Below, one piece after another: positions 1 to 5,859 of a stretch of 5,859 nucleotides of DNA. The translations under genes were made by a program, and so were the position numbers. Location: contig JAKSCP010000298.1 in the NCBI GenBank assembly GCA_022360535.1, forward strand, positions 1 through 5,859. Reading direction: 5' to 3'. Position 1 is the first letter of the stretch, and each line of letters opens with the position of its first letter. The notes below the pieces were generated by a model that saw only the letters and a program-made list of their open reading frames with translations, had not been told where the DNA came from and did not search any database. This DNA comes from Pseudomonadales bacterium (GTDB taxonomy: Bacteria; Pseudomonadota; Gammaproteobacteria; Pseudomonadales; Pseudohongiellaceae).

Positions 1-1
1 A

Positions 2-82
2 CTTACCGCGCTAGTCGGCGCTCCCGTGTTCTTTTACTTATTGGTGCGCAGCCGCTCCCTGAATAATCCGGAGCGTCTGTAA
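2..82 (+). CDS. btuC: BtuC/FecCD-family ABC transporter permease, C-terminal end only (partial)
   Basis: Only the last 26 codons and a TAA stop are in the window; the gene begins to the left. The visible peptide contains LTALVGAPVFFYLLVRSR followed by a short polar tail (SLNNPERL). The GAP-(V/F)-F-x-x-L-L pattern followed by Arg is the characteristic end of the last transmembrane helix in FecCD/BtuC permeases, which carry iron-siderophore, heme or cobalamin across the inner membrane. The stop overlaps the start of the ATPase gene by one base (TAATG), as expected for a permease and its cognate ATPase. Assignment to B12 rather than heme or iron is inferred from the cobUTS and btuF genes downstream. 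The family call is fairly safe; the substrate is less so. Confidence 0.7.
   Translation, partial: LTALVGAPVFFYLLVRSRSLNNPERL
70..73 (+). promoter_or_regulatory. Ribosome binding site of the ABC ATPase gene
   Basis: GGAG lies eight bases before the ATG at 82, inside the last codons of the permease gene. It favours the ATG at 82 over the in-frame ATG at 91, which would be 17 bases away. Its position inside the upstream gene, together with the TAATG overlap, suggests translational coupling of permease and ATPase. Confidence 0.55.
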
Positions 83-861
83 TGAGTGATATGACGCTGG
101 AAGTTTCTGACCTGGCAGTTGAGATTAGTACCTCTATGGCGTTGCGAGACATAAACCTGGCTCTGGATGCAGGGTCTGTAACTGTCATTATCGGTCCAAA
201 CGGTGCAGGCAAAACCAGTTTGTTAAGAGCCATCTGCAACGACCTTGAACTTATCGCTGGATCTATTGTGTTCGACAAGCAACCAATGCACGCCTGGTCG
301 GTTCAGGAGCGGGCCAAGTGCCTGGCTATCTTGCCCCAACGCTCATCCCTGGAGTTCCCGTTTACTGTCAATGAAGTCGTGTCGTTAGGAAGAATTCCCC
401 ATAGTACGTCCCACCGTCACAACCAGGACATTGTGCGACAAGCATTGGAACTTGTTGATTGCAGCCAATTCGCGGATCGTTTTTACATCAATTTGTCTGG
501 TGGTGAGAAGCAGCGAGTACAACTTGCCCGCGTGGCTGCCCAAATCTGGGAAGAGCAAGATAACGCCAGGTGTCTCATTCTTGATGAACCGAGTTCTTCG
601 CTGGATCTCGCGCATCAGGCGATGATAGTCGACATCGTTCAGTATTTCGCAGCGCAAGGTGTCGCCATCCTCACCGTGTTACATGATCTGAATCTGGCAA
701 GCAAATGTGCCAACACTCTGGTAACTCTCTCAGACGGTGAAATTGTAAGTGCCGGAAATCCGACTGAAGTCTTGACGGAAAGCATGCTTAGGGATGTGTT
801 CGGGATCGAGGCGACCATCTCCCAAAACGAGAGAGACGGCTCATTGCTGGTTGCTACATGA
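82..861 (+). CDS. btuD: ABC transporter ATP-binding protein for cobalamin uptake (BtuD-like, HmuV-type sequence)
   Basis: Cytoplasmic ATPase of a type II importer that powers corrinoid transport through the permease encoded just upstream. All ABC motifs are intact in 259 aa: Walker A GPNGAGKT (residues 38-45), Q-loop Gln86, signature LSGGEKQR (138-145), Walker B CLILDEP (164-170, with Asp168 and catalytic Glu169), D-loop SSLD (172-175) and switch His201 in VLHDLN. Length is normal for the family. The stretches around residues 84-108 (LPQRSSLEFPFTVNEVV, then LGRIPHST) and 144-156 (QRVQLARVAAQIW) resemble heme-import ATPases of the HmuV type more than E. coli BtuD, so automatic annotation may call it a heme ABC ATPase. 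The downstream cobUTS and btuF genes argue for B12. It overlaps the permease stop by one base and ends 13 bases before cobU. Confidence 0.85.
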   Translation: MSDMTLEVSDLAVEISTSMALRDINLALDAGSVTVIIGPNGAGKTSLLRAICNDLELIAGSIVFDKQPMHAWSVQERAKCLAILPQRSSLEFPFTVNEVVSLGRIPHSTSHRHNQDIVRQALELVDCSQFADRFYINLSGGEKQRVQLARVAAQIWEEQDNARCLILDEPSSSLDLAHQAMIVDIVQYFAAQGVAILTVLHDLNLASKCANTLVTLSDGEIVSAGNPTEVLTESMLRDVFGIEATISQNERDGSLLVAT

Positions 862-874
862 GAGATTGGTTCCG

Positions 875-1411
875 ATGAGTCATTGTCATTTGGTAGATAG
901 TCACTTGGTAATTGGTGGGGCCAGGTCAGGTAAAAGCCGCTTTGCTTTGCGTGCGGCAGAAAAATCCGCCCAAATCTCAAACAGTCAGAATGTGTTTATC
1001 GCTACAGCGACAGCAGAAGATGAAGAAATGACTTCCAGAATAAGACGACATCAAGAGGAACGCTCAAGTAAATGGTTACTTGTGGAAGAGCCGAAAAATT
1101 TGTCGGGGGCGATTCGGAGTCACGATTCCGAAGACTCGGTGATTCTTGTTGATTGCCTCACATTGTGGTTGAGCAACTGTCTGCATCAGGGCTGCTGGTC
1201 AACAGAGCGGGATCGATTTTTCGAGACATTGGAGCATCTCAAAGCAAAACTCTTCGTTGTCAATAATGAAACAGGTTTGGGTGTTGTGCCCATGGGGCAA
1301 CTGAGCAGAGAGTTTGTTGACCAGAACGGATTTCTGAATCAAAGACTCGCTGAGGTTTGTAAGACTGTGACTTTTGTTGTGGCGGGACTGCCACAGCGAC
1401 TGAAAGGCTGA
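875..1411 (+). CDS. cobU: Bifunctional adenosylcobinamide kinase / adenosylcobinamide-phosphate guanylyltransferase
   Basis: CobU/CobP phosphorylates adenosylcobinamide and then transfers GMP to give AdoCbi-GDP, the activated half used by CobS. The 178-aa protein has a near N-terminal P-loop GGARSGKS (residues 14-21), a VFIATAT strand (40-46), a motif with IRRHQEER (56-63) whose His59 probably corresponds to the guanylylated His of the family, DCLTLWLSN (93-101), NETGLGVVP (131-139) and the C-terminal VAGLPQRLKG. Length matches the family (about 180 aa). The frame stays open upstream to an ATG at 794, but the extra 27 residues overlap btuD, look unlike any CobU N-terminus and would push the P-loop inward, so ATG 875 is chosen; a weak GAGAG lies at 860-864. 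One small deviation is NETG where NEVG is usual. It sits between btuD and cobT in the same operon. Confidence 0.93.
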   Translation: MSHCHLVDSHLVIGGARSGKSRFALRAAEKSAQISNSQNVFIATATAEDEEMTSRIRRHQEERSSKWLLVEEPKNLSGAIRSHDSEDSVILVDCLTLWLSNCLHQGCWSTERDRFFETLEHLKAKLFVVNNETGLGVVPMGQLSREFVDQNGFLNQRLAEVCKTVTFVVAGLPQRLKG

Positions 1412-1421
1412 TTGTAGAATC

Positions 1422-2486
1422 ATGAACGAGAATCTTCCGGTACACAGTTCAGACCCAGTAGACTGGTTCAACGAACCTGCTCTACCACTTGATTGTGAAG
1501 TGGCGGAAAGAGCCAGGCAGCGACAACAGAACTTAACGAAGCCCCCAGGCAGTCTAGGCCTTTTGGAAGAACTGGCGATTCAGTTCGCAGCTTGGCAGAG
1601 TTCCGAGCGACCTCAGATTAAGCGCATACAAATAGTTGTCTTTGCCGGGGATCATGGGATTGCAAGAGAGGGGGTCTCTGCATTTCCACAGCAGGTGACT
1701 GTTGAAATGATTAGAAACTTTAGCCGCGGTGGTGCGGCTATCAGCGTCCTGGCTGATCAACACGACGCAGATTTCAAAGTCATAAACATGGGCACCGCTA
1801 CTCCTTGCGAGGAGTTGCCCAGGGTAGTCAATGTGCAGCTGGCAGCCGGGACCAAAAACTTTGTGTCAGAACCGGCCATGACAAGAGAATTGTGCCTGTC
1901 AGCCCTACAGGCTGGAATGCAGCAGATCGAGAGTTCGGCTGACATTTTTATTGGCGGAGAGATGGGTATAGGCAACACCAGCTCCGCTACTGCTCTGGTG
2001 TGTGCCCTCCTGAATGCCGAGGCGAAAGAGTTCGTGGGACGGGGTACCGGGCTGGATGACTCAGGTCTGTTAAAGAAACAAAAACTCATTCAGCAGGCTC
2101 TCGATCGACATCAGCCTGATCACAGTTCTCCATTAGAGTGCTTGCGACTGTTCGGAGGGTTGGAAATCGCAGCACTGGCTGGCGCCTACATTCGCTGCGC
2201 GCAGCTAGGTGTACCGATACTGGTAGACGGCTTCATCACATCTGCAGCCGCGCTGGTAGCGATCAAAATCAATCAGAGTTGTAAGCACTGGATGATCTTC
2301 AGTCACCAATCAGCTGAATCTGGTCATGCAAAGCTCTTGGAGGCGATGGGTGTAGAAGCATTGCTTGATTTACAGCTGCGTCTGGGTGAGGGAAGCGGCG
2401 CCGCTTTAGCGCTGCCTATCGTTCAGTCAGCCTGCAAAATCCAATCGGGGATGGCAACTTTTGATCAGGCCGAGGTTAGTCGTTAA
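1422..2486 (+). CDS. cobT: Nicotinate-nucleotide--dimethylbenzimidazole phosphoribosyltransferase
   Basis: CobT transfers ribose phosphate from nicotinate mononucleotide to 5,6-dimethylbenzimidazole, making alpha-ribazole 5'-phosphate, the lower-ligand half of cobalamin. The 354-aa length is typical. Family motifs appear in order: KPPGSLG (residues 40-46), FAGDHG (74-79), the RGGAAI stretch (102-107), GEMGIGNT (179-186), GRGTGLDD (206-212), LVDGFITSAAAL in the C-terminal third, and LGEGSGAALAL (321-331). Glu323 in the last motif matches the catalytic Glu317 of the Salmonella enzyme. The start ATG lies 10 bases after the cobU stop, with only a weak, distant AAAGG (1403-1407) upstream, so translation may depend on coupling to cobU. 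It is followed after 3 bases by cobS, whose protein uses the CobT product after or before dephosphorylation. No truncation or frameshift is seen. Confidence 0.96.
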   Translation: MNENLPVHSSDPVDWFNEPALPLDCEVAERARQRQQNLTKPPGSLGLLEELAIQFAAWQSSERPQIKRIQIVVFAGDHGIAREGVSAFPQQVTVEMIRNFSRGGAAISVLADQHDADFKVINMGTATPCEELPRVVNVQLAAGTKNFVSEPAMTRELCLSALQAGMQQIESSADIFIGGEMGIGNTSSATALVCALLNAEAKEFVGRGTGLDDSGLLKKQKLIQQALDRHQPDHSSPLECLRLFGGLEIAALAGAYIRCAQLGVPILVDGFITSAAALVAIKINQSCKHWMIFSHQSAESGHAKLLEAMGVEALLDLQLRLGEGSGAALALPIVQSACKIQSGMATFDQAEVSR

Positions 2487-2489
2487 GCC

Positions 2490-3275
2490 ATGAACGAAAC
2501 TTCGACGACCAGCGATGATGGAAGCGCCAGAAATCAGTTGATTACTTCTCTTCGACTTGCATTTGGTTTCATGACAATTATTCCGGTTGGGTCCGGCACA
2601 GTGTTTAGTGCTCAGGAGCTGGTGAGATCTGCGAGATGGTTTCCTCTTGTTGGGTTGGTACTCGGTGGAGCTTGCGTCCTGTTTGTCCAGATTCTCCCCT
2701 TGTCACTGCAGCTCACAGCAGCGCTCTTACTGTTACTGTCAGTGGTACTAACCGGGGCATTGCATATCGATGGGCTGGCAGATTGCGCTGACGCTTGGGT
2801 CGGGGGGCATGCCGATCGGGATCGGACATTGCAGATCATGAAAGATCCACACAGTGGGCCGATGGCAGTGGTGGCTGTTACTACTCTGTTGCTAGTGAAA
2901 TATGCGCTGTATGTAGAAGTGCTCGAACAGCAGTTACTTTCCCTATTACTTCTGGCCCCGATGCTCAGCCGAACCGGAGTAGTTTGGTTAATGGGATTCA
3001 CGCCCTATGTGGGTAACGGTATGCTTGGGGGTGTCCAATATTCACAGGCCAAAAGGCATATCTTTGTTGGTTTATCATTTGGTGTAACGGTTGCAGTACT
3101 AATCCTGCCAGAAGTCAGAGTGATAGTTTTGCTGGTTGGCGTCGCTGCCATTCAATATGTTCTGCAACGAGTGTTCTTACGCAAGTTGAATGGCTTTACC
3201 GGGGATTGTGCGGGCGCGTCTATCGAAATAACTGAACTGAGTGTCATGCTGCTTGGAATACTGGCTCTGACTTAA
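2490..3275 (+). CDS. cobS: Adenosylcobinamide-GDP ribazoletransferase (cobalamin synthase)
   Basis: CobS is the inner-membrane enzyme that joins AdoCbi-GDP to alpha-ribazole (or its phosphate), completing the cobalamin nucleotide loop. The 261-aa protein is rich in hydrophobic segments, roughly residues 53-70, 73-92, 124-142, 149-168, 191-225 (probably two helices) and 245-260. Family signatures are intact: LAFGFMTIIPVG near the N-terminus (23-34), RWFPLVGLVLG (49-59), HIDGLADCADAW (92-103) with the Asp residues thought to bind divalent metal, IMKDPHSGPMAV (116-127), and GFTGDCAGA (235-243). The ATG is 3 bases after the cobT stop; the best upstream purine run is GAGG at 2472-2475, which is distant, so coupling to cobT is likely. 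An alpha-ribazole phosphatase gene (cobC) does not accompany it in this window. Confidence 0.95.
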   Translation: MNETSTTSDDGSARNQLITSLRLAFGFMTIIPVGSGTVFSAQELVRSARWFPLVGLVLGGACVLFVQILPLSLQLTAALLLLLSVVLTGALHIDGLADCADAWVGGHADRDRTLQIMKDPHSGPMAVVAVTTLLLVKYALYVEVLEQQLLSLLLLAPMLSRTGVVWLMGFTPYVGNGMLGGVQYSQAKRHIFVGLSFGVTVAVLILPEVRVIVLLVGVAAIQYVLQRVFLRKLNGFTGDCAGASIEITELSVMLLGILALT

Positions 3276-3279
3276 GGAA
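3274..3279 (+). promoter_or_regulatory. Ribosome binding site of btuF
   Basis: AAGGAA sits five bases before the btuF ATG and shares two bases with the cobS TAA stop. It is the best Shine-Dalgarno match among the junctions in this operon, consistent with higher or independent translation of the periplasmic binding protein. Confidence 0.6.
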
Positions 3280-3284
3280 TTACG

Positions 3285-4169
3285 ATGAATAACACATTGA
3301 GAATTGCTGCTATTGTCGCGGCCTGGTGTGTCGGATTTCAGACTCTCGCGCAGGTGGAAGTCGAAGATGATACTGATCGAGTAGTACGCCTTGATCAGCC
3401 AGCGCAACGAATCGTGAGCCTTGCGCCTCACATTACAGAGACTTTGTTCGCGGCGGGGGCGGGTGACAAGATAGTTGCCACCGTGCAGTTTAGCAACTAC
3501 CCGGAAGCTGCCTTGCAAATCCCGATTATCGGTTCATACAAACAAATTTCCTATGAGTCATTGGTAAGTCTGAATCCAGATTTAGTCATAGTCTGGATAA
3601 GCGGAAATGGCGAAGAAACAATTGCAAGAATCGAAAGCCTGGGGCTTACAGTCTACAAGGACGAGCCTCGGCAGCTCGAAGACATCGCGCATTCGCTGCG
3701 CCGATTTGGAGTACTGGCAGGCACCAGTGCCATCGCAGAGAGTCGAGCCTCAGACTTTCTCGCCCGATTAGAAACATTGCGAGCTAGTGGAAGTAACCAA
3801 CGGCCCGTTCCAGTTTTCTATGAAGTGTGGAACGAGCCGTTGACCACACTTAATGGAGAACATTTGATCTCAGATGTTATTCGGTTGTGTGGTGGAGAGA
3901 ACATATTCGATGCAGCGATACCACTTGCTCCAGTGGTAAGTACTGAATCGGTGTTAGCCGCAGATCCACAGCTAATCGTAGTGAGTGGTATGGATGAGGA
4001 AAGGCCGGAGTGGCTTGACGAATGGGCTGATTGGCCTGGCCTGGCGGCAGCAGAATCAGGGCAGCTGCGGTTCATCCCTCCAGATTTGCTGCAACGCAGT
4101 TCGCCTCGAATCATCGACGGGGCTGAGATGATGTGTGAGTTTGTAGGCCTGGCGCGCGATGCGAATTAA
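3285..4169 (+). CDS. btuF: Periplasmic cobalamin-binding protein of the B12 ABC importer
   Basis: Substrate-binding component that captures corrinoid in the periplasm and delivers it to the BtuC permease. The 294-aa precursor has a Sec signal peptide: Arg6, a hydrophobic core over about residues 7-18, and probable cleavage after TLA at Ala22. No lipobox is seen, so it should be soluble. The mature part is a class III (BtuF/TroA-like) binding fold: RIVSLAPHITETLFAAGAGD (42-61), YPEA and IGSY (72-85), YESLVSLNPDLVIVW (90-104), then the second lobe with VFYEVWNEPLTTLNGEHLIS (177-196), RLCGGENIF (200-208) and a C-terminal FIPPDLLQRSSPRI stretch. Glu91 aligns with the lobe-surface Glu74 of E. coli BtuF that docks on BtuC. 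It is the last gene of the operon, separated from the permease and ATPase genes by cobUTS, and its stop overlaps that of convergent dxs. Confidence 0.92.
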   Translation: MNNTLRIAAIVAAWCVGFQTLAQVEVEDDTDRVVRLDQPAQRIVSLAPHITETLFAAGAGDKIVATVQFSNYPEAALQIPIIGSYKQISYESLVSLNPDLVIVWISGNGEETIARIESLGLTVYKDEPRQLEDIAHSLRRFGVLAGTSAIAESRASDFLARLETLRASGSNQRPVPVFYEVWNEPLTTLNGEHLISDVIRLCGGENIFDAAIPLAPVVSTESVLAADPQLIVVSGMDEERPEWLDEWADWPGLAAAESGQLRFIPPDLLQRSSPRIIDGAEMMCEFVGLARDAN

Positions 4170-4197
4170 ACCGCTTGCGATTGAATCTTGCAGGCCT
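4145..4197. repeat. Short inverted repeat spanning the btuF/dxs convergent stop codons
   Basis: AGGCCTG at 4145-4151 and its perfect complement CAGGCCT at 4191-4197 flank both stop codons, leaving a 39-base loop. On the plus strand the second arm is followed by TTTAGTTTTT, so it could act as a weak terminator for the B12 operon; on the minus strand no U-run follows. The long loop, the 7-bp stem and the self-palindromic AGGCCT core make a chance occurrence quite possible. Confidence 0.25.
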
Positions 4198-5859
4198 TTA
4201 GTTTTTCGCGAATAGAGTTGGCAATACTTTCGCTATCGAGGCTGACGTCCGCCAGCATCTCAGGCACTTTGCCGTGTTCCAGGAACTCATCAGGCAAGCC
4301 CAGGTTGAGTATAGGGATACTGTAATTGCAACTGAGCAGGTATTCGTTGACACCCGATCCAGCGCCACCGTGTAAGGTGTTTTCTTCTATCGTGACAATG
4401 AGCTGATGGGACGTTGCCAGATCACCGATTAGTTCTTCGTCCAGCGGTTTCACAAAGCGCATATCGGCAACAGTGGCATCCAATTGCTCTGCCGCCGCCA
4501 GTGCTGGGGTGACCATGCTGCCGAATGCCAGAATAACGACTGAACGACCCTTCCTTTTTATAATGCCTTTGCCAATCTCAACGGGTTCTAATCCGCCGGA
4601 GAGTTCAACTCCTGGGCCTTTACCGCGAGGGTATCTGACTGCAGTCGGTCCATTATGCAAATAGCCGGTGGACAGCAATTTGTAGGTTTCGTCCTCGTTG
4701 CTCGGTGCCATAACAAGCATATTAGGGATGCAACGCAAGTAAGTCAGGTCAAAGCTACCGGCATGGGTAGGGCCATCTTCGCCAACCAGGCCAGCCCGAT
4801 CGATGGCGAAGAGAACATCCAGGTTCTGCAGGGCAACGTCATGGATGAGTTGGTCGTAGGCTCGCTGCAGAAAGGTGGAATAGATTGCAACGATTGGTTT
4901 TAAACCTTCGCAGGCCATGCCAGCGGCAAAGGTAACGGCATGTTGTTCAGCAATGGCCACATCGTGAAAGCGGTCCGGAAATCGCTCAGCAAATTCACGC
5001 ATGCCTGAGCCTTCACCCATTGCCGGTGTGATGCCGACAACGGATTCATCTTGTTCCGCAAGATCGCAAATCCACTTACCAAATACCTGGGAGTAAGTGA
5101 GTGCTTTTGGTTTCTGTTTTTTTGAATCAGCGGCCGCCGGTTTCGCGTCGGTGTCTTTCTTGCTTGCCGCTGGATCGATCTTGCTCAACGCATGCATGCC
5201 GTAAGGATCATTTTCCGATTCAGAATAGCCTTTGCCTTTCTGGGTAACGATGTGCAGCAATTGTGGACCACGCAAGGTTTTAATATTGCTTAGAATGTCC
5301 ACCAGACCCGTAGTGTCATGGCCGTCGATTAAGCCAATGTAGTTAAAACCGATCTCTTCAAACAGTGTGCCCGGGGAGACCATACCCTTCATGTATTCTT
5401 CAGCCCGGTGTGCAGCCTTCAACGCAGGCGGAATTTTCGACAGTACTTTCTTGCTGCCTGTGCGTATAAAGTTGTAGGGCTTACTGGCCCACATTCTGGC
5501 GAAGTAGCTCGATAGCCCACCTACGTTGTTGGAAATCGACATATTGTTGTCGTTTAGAATGACCAGCACATTGTCATCAAGATGGCCGGCGTGATTCAGT
5601 GCTTCGAATGCCATACCTGCGGTCATGGCGCCATCACCAATGACGGCGATATTGTGGTGATCCTGGTTCTGCATTCGGCTGGCCACCATCATCCCCAGAA
5701 TGGCGCTGATGGAAGTGCTGGAGTGACCGACTCCAAACATATCGAATTCACTTTCCTGTCGATTAGGAAAAGCAGCCAGGCCACCAGCTTGTCGCATGGT
5801 CAGCATTTGTTCCCGGCGACCGGTCAGAATTTTGTGCGGATACGCCTGGTGCCCCACAT
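4166..5859 (-). CDS. dxs: 1-deoxy-D-xylulose-5-phosphate synthase, N-terminus outside the window (partial)
   Basis: DXS condenses pyruvate and glyceraldehyde 3-phosphate, using thiamine diphosphate, to start the MEP isoprenoid pathway; its product also feeds thiamine and pyridoxal synthesis. The visible 563 residues begin inside the conserved DVGHQAYPHKILTGR motif. The GTG at 5857-5855 is the Val of that motif, not a start, so about 75-80 N-terminal residues are missing to the right, by comparison with E. coli (620 aa). Visible motifs are VGHSSTSISA, the thiamine-diphosphate/Mg site GDGAMTAG with NDN (codons near 5638-5630 and 5554-5546), FEEIGFNYIG-IDGHD, the central-domain AIAEQHAVTFAAGMA with catalytic Glu (codon 4948-4946), YSTFLQRAYDQ, DRAGLVGEDGPTHAG, and the C-terminal MRFVKPLDE and GGAGSGVNE. 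The linker between the first two domains is lengthened and rich in Lys, Ala and Asp. It is convergent with btuF, overlapping by four bases. Confidence 0.97.
   Translation of the reverse strand, partial: VGHQAYPHKILTGRREQMLTMRQAGGLAAFPNRQESEFDMFGVGHSSTSISAILGMMVASRMQNQDHHNIAVIGDGAMTAGMAFEALNHAGHLDDNVLVILNDNNMSISNNVGGLSSYFARMWASKPYNFIRTGSKKVLSKIPPALKAAHRAEEYMKGMVSPGTLFEEIGFNYIGLIDGHDTTGLVDILSNIKTLRGPQLLHIVTQKGKGYSESENDPYGMHALSKIDPAASKKDTDAKPAAADSKKQKPKALTYSQVFGKWICDLAEQDESVVGITPAMGEGSGMREFAERFPDRFHDVAIAEQHAVTFAAGMACEGLKPIVAIYSTFLQRAYDQLIHDVALQNLDVLFAIDRAGLVGEDGPTHAGSFDLTYLRCIPNMLVMAPSNEDETYKLLSTGYLHNGPTAVRYPRGKGPGVELSGGLEPVEIGKGIIKRKGRSVVILAFGSMVTPALAAAEQLDATVADMRFVKPLDEELIGDLATSHQLIVTIEENTLHGGAGSGVNEYLLSCNYSIPILNLGLPDEFLEHGKVPEMLADVSLDSESIANSIREKLKACKIQSQAV

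Noticed and set aside
1..81. Search for a cobalamin riboswitch or promoter in front of the ABC ATPase gene
   Set aside because: The region is coding sequence of the upstream permease, and no B12-box-like or promoter-like sequence stands out. Any such element should lie further left, outside the window.
794..874. Upstream extension of the cobU reading frame to an ATG at 794
   Set aside because: It overlaps the end of btuD by 68 bases, encodes 27 residues unlike a CobU N-terminus, and would displace the P-loop from its usual near-terminal position. ATG 875 gives the family length.
639..980. Minus-strand open frame of 113 codons across btuD and cobU
   Set aside because: It is antisense to two well-supported genes and its translation shows no recognisable domain; it is a shadow of real coding frames.
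2832..2867. CobS MKDPHSGPMAV in place of the MKDS-x-x-G-x-x-G form seen in some homologues
   Set aside because: The MKDP-x-SGPM form is, to my knowledge, a common proteobacterial variant, so it is not unusual.
2612..3001. Minus-strand open frame of 129 codons inside cobS
   Set aside because: The translation is Ser/Thr/Asn-rich without motifs, and the plus strand encodes an intact CobS with all signatures.
5855..5857. GTG as a possible dxs start codon
   Set aside because: It is the Val codon of the conserved DVGHQAYPH motif, preceded by bases fitting the Asp codon. Dxs needs roughly 75-80 more residues upstream, so the gene is simply cut by the window edge.

Overview
This window looks like part of a chromosome from a gammaproteobacterium, possibly marine. 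That rests on the close match of the Dxs, CobUTS and BtuF proteins to gammaproteobacterial forms, the moderate GC content and the tight operon packing. The genus cannot be fixed from the sequence alone. The DNA is almost entirely coding, and no intergenic stretch exceeds 15 bases. I see no RNA gene, mobile element, CRISPR array or riboswitch.

Positions 1-4169, plus strand: one compact cobalamin (vitamin B12) acquisition and salvage operon, already under way at the left edge. In order it holds the last codons of a BtuC/FecCD-type permease, its ABC ATPase (btuD-like, with strong heme-transporter HmuV-type sequence character), cobU, cobT, cobS, and btuF for the periplasmic binding protein. Neighbouring genes overlap or are separated by 1-overlap, 13, 10, 3 and 9 bases, which suggests one transcript with translational coupling. 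The promoter, and any cobalamin riboswitch, must lie to the left of the window.

Positions 4166-5859, minus strand: dxs, encoding 1-deoxy-D-xylulose-5-phosphate synthase, the first enzyme of the MEP isoprenoid pathway. Its N-terminal ~75-80 codons lie beyond the right edge. dxs converges on btuF, and the two stop codons overlap in a shared TTAA.

The six B12 genes make a coherent unit. BtuF captures corrinoid in the periplasm and BtuC/BtuD carry it across the inner membrane. CobU activates adenosylcobinamide to AdoCbi-GDP, CobT makes alpha-ribazole phosphate from dimethylbenzimidazole, and CobS joins the two halves at the membrane. This is salvage and nucleotide-loop assembly; no corrin-ring synthesis gene is visible here. 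I found no undescribed system. The points most worth a second look are the HmuV-like ATPase in a B12 operon, the separation of btuF from btuCD by the cobUTS block, and the terminator-poor overlapping convergent junction with dxs.
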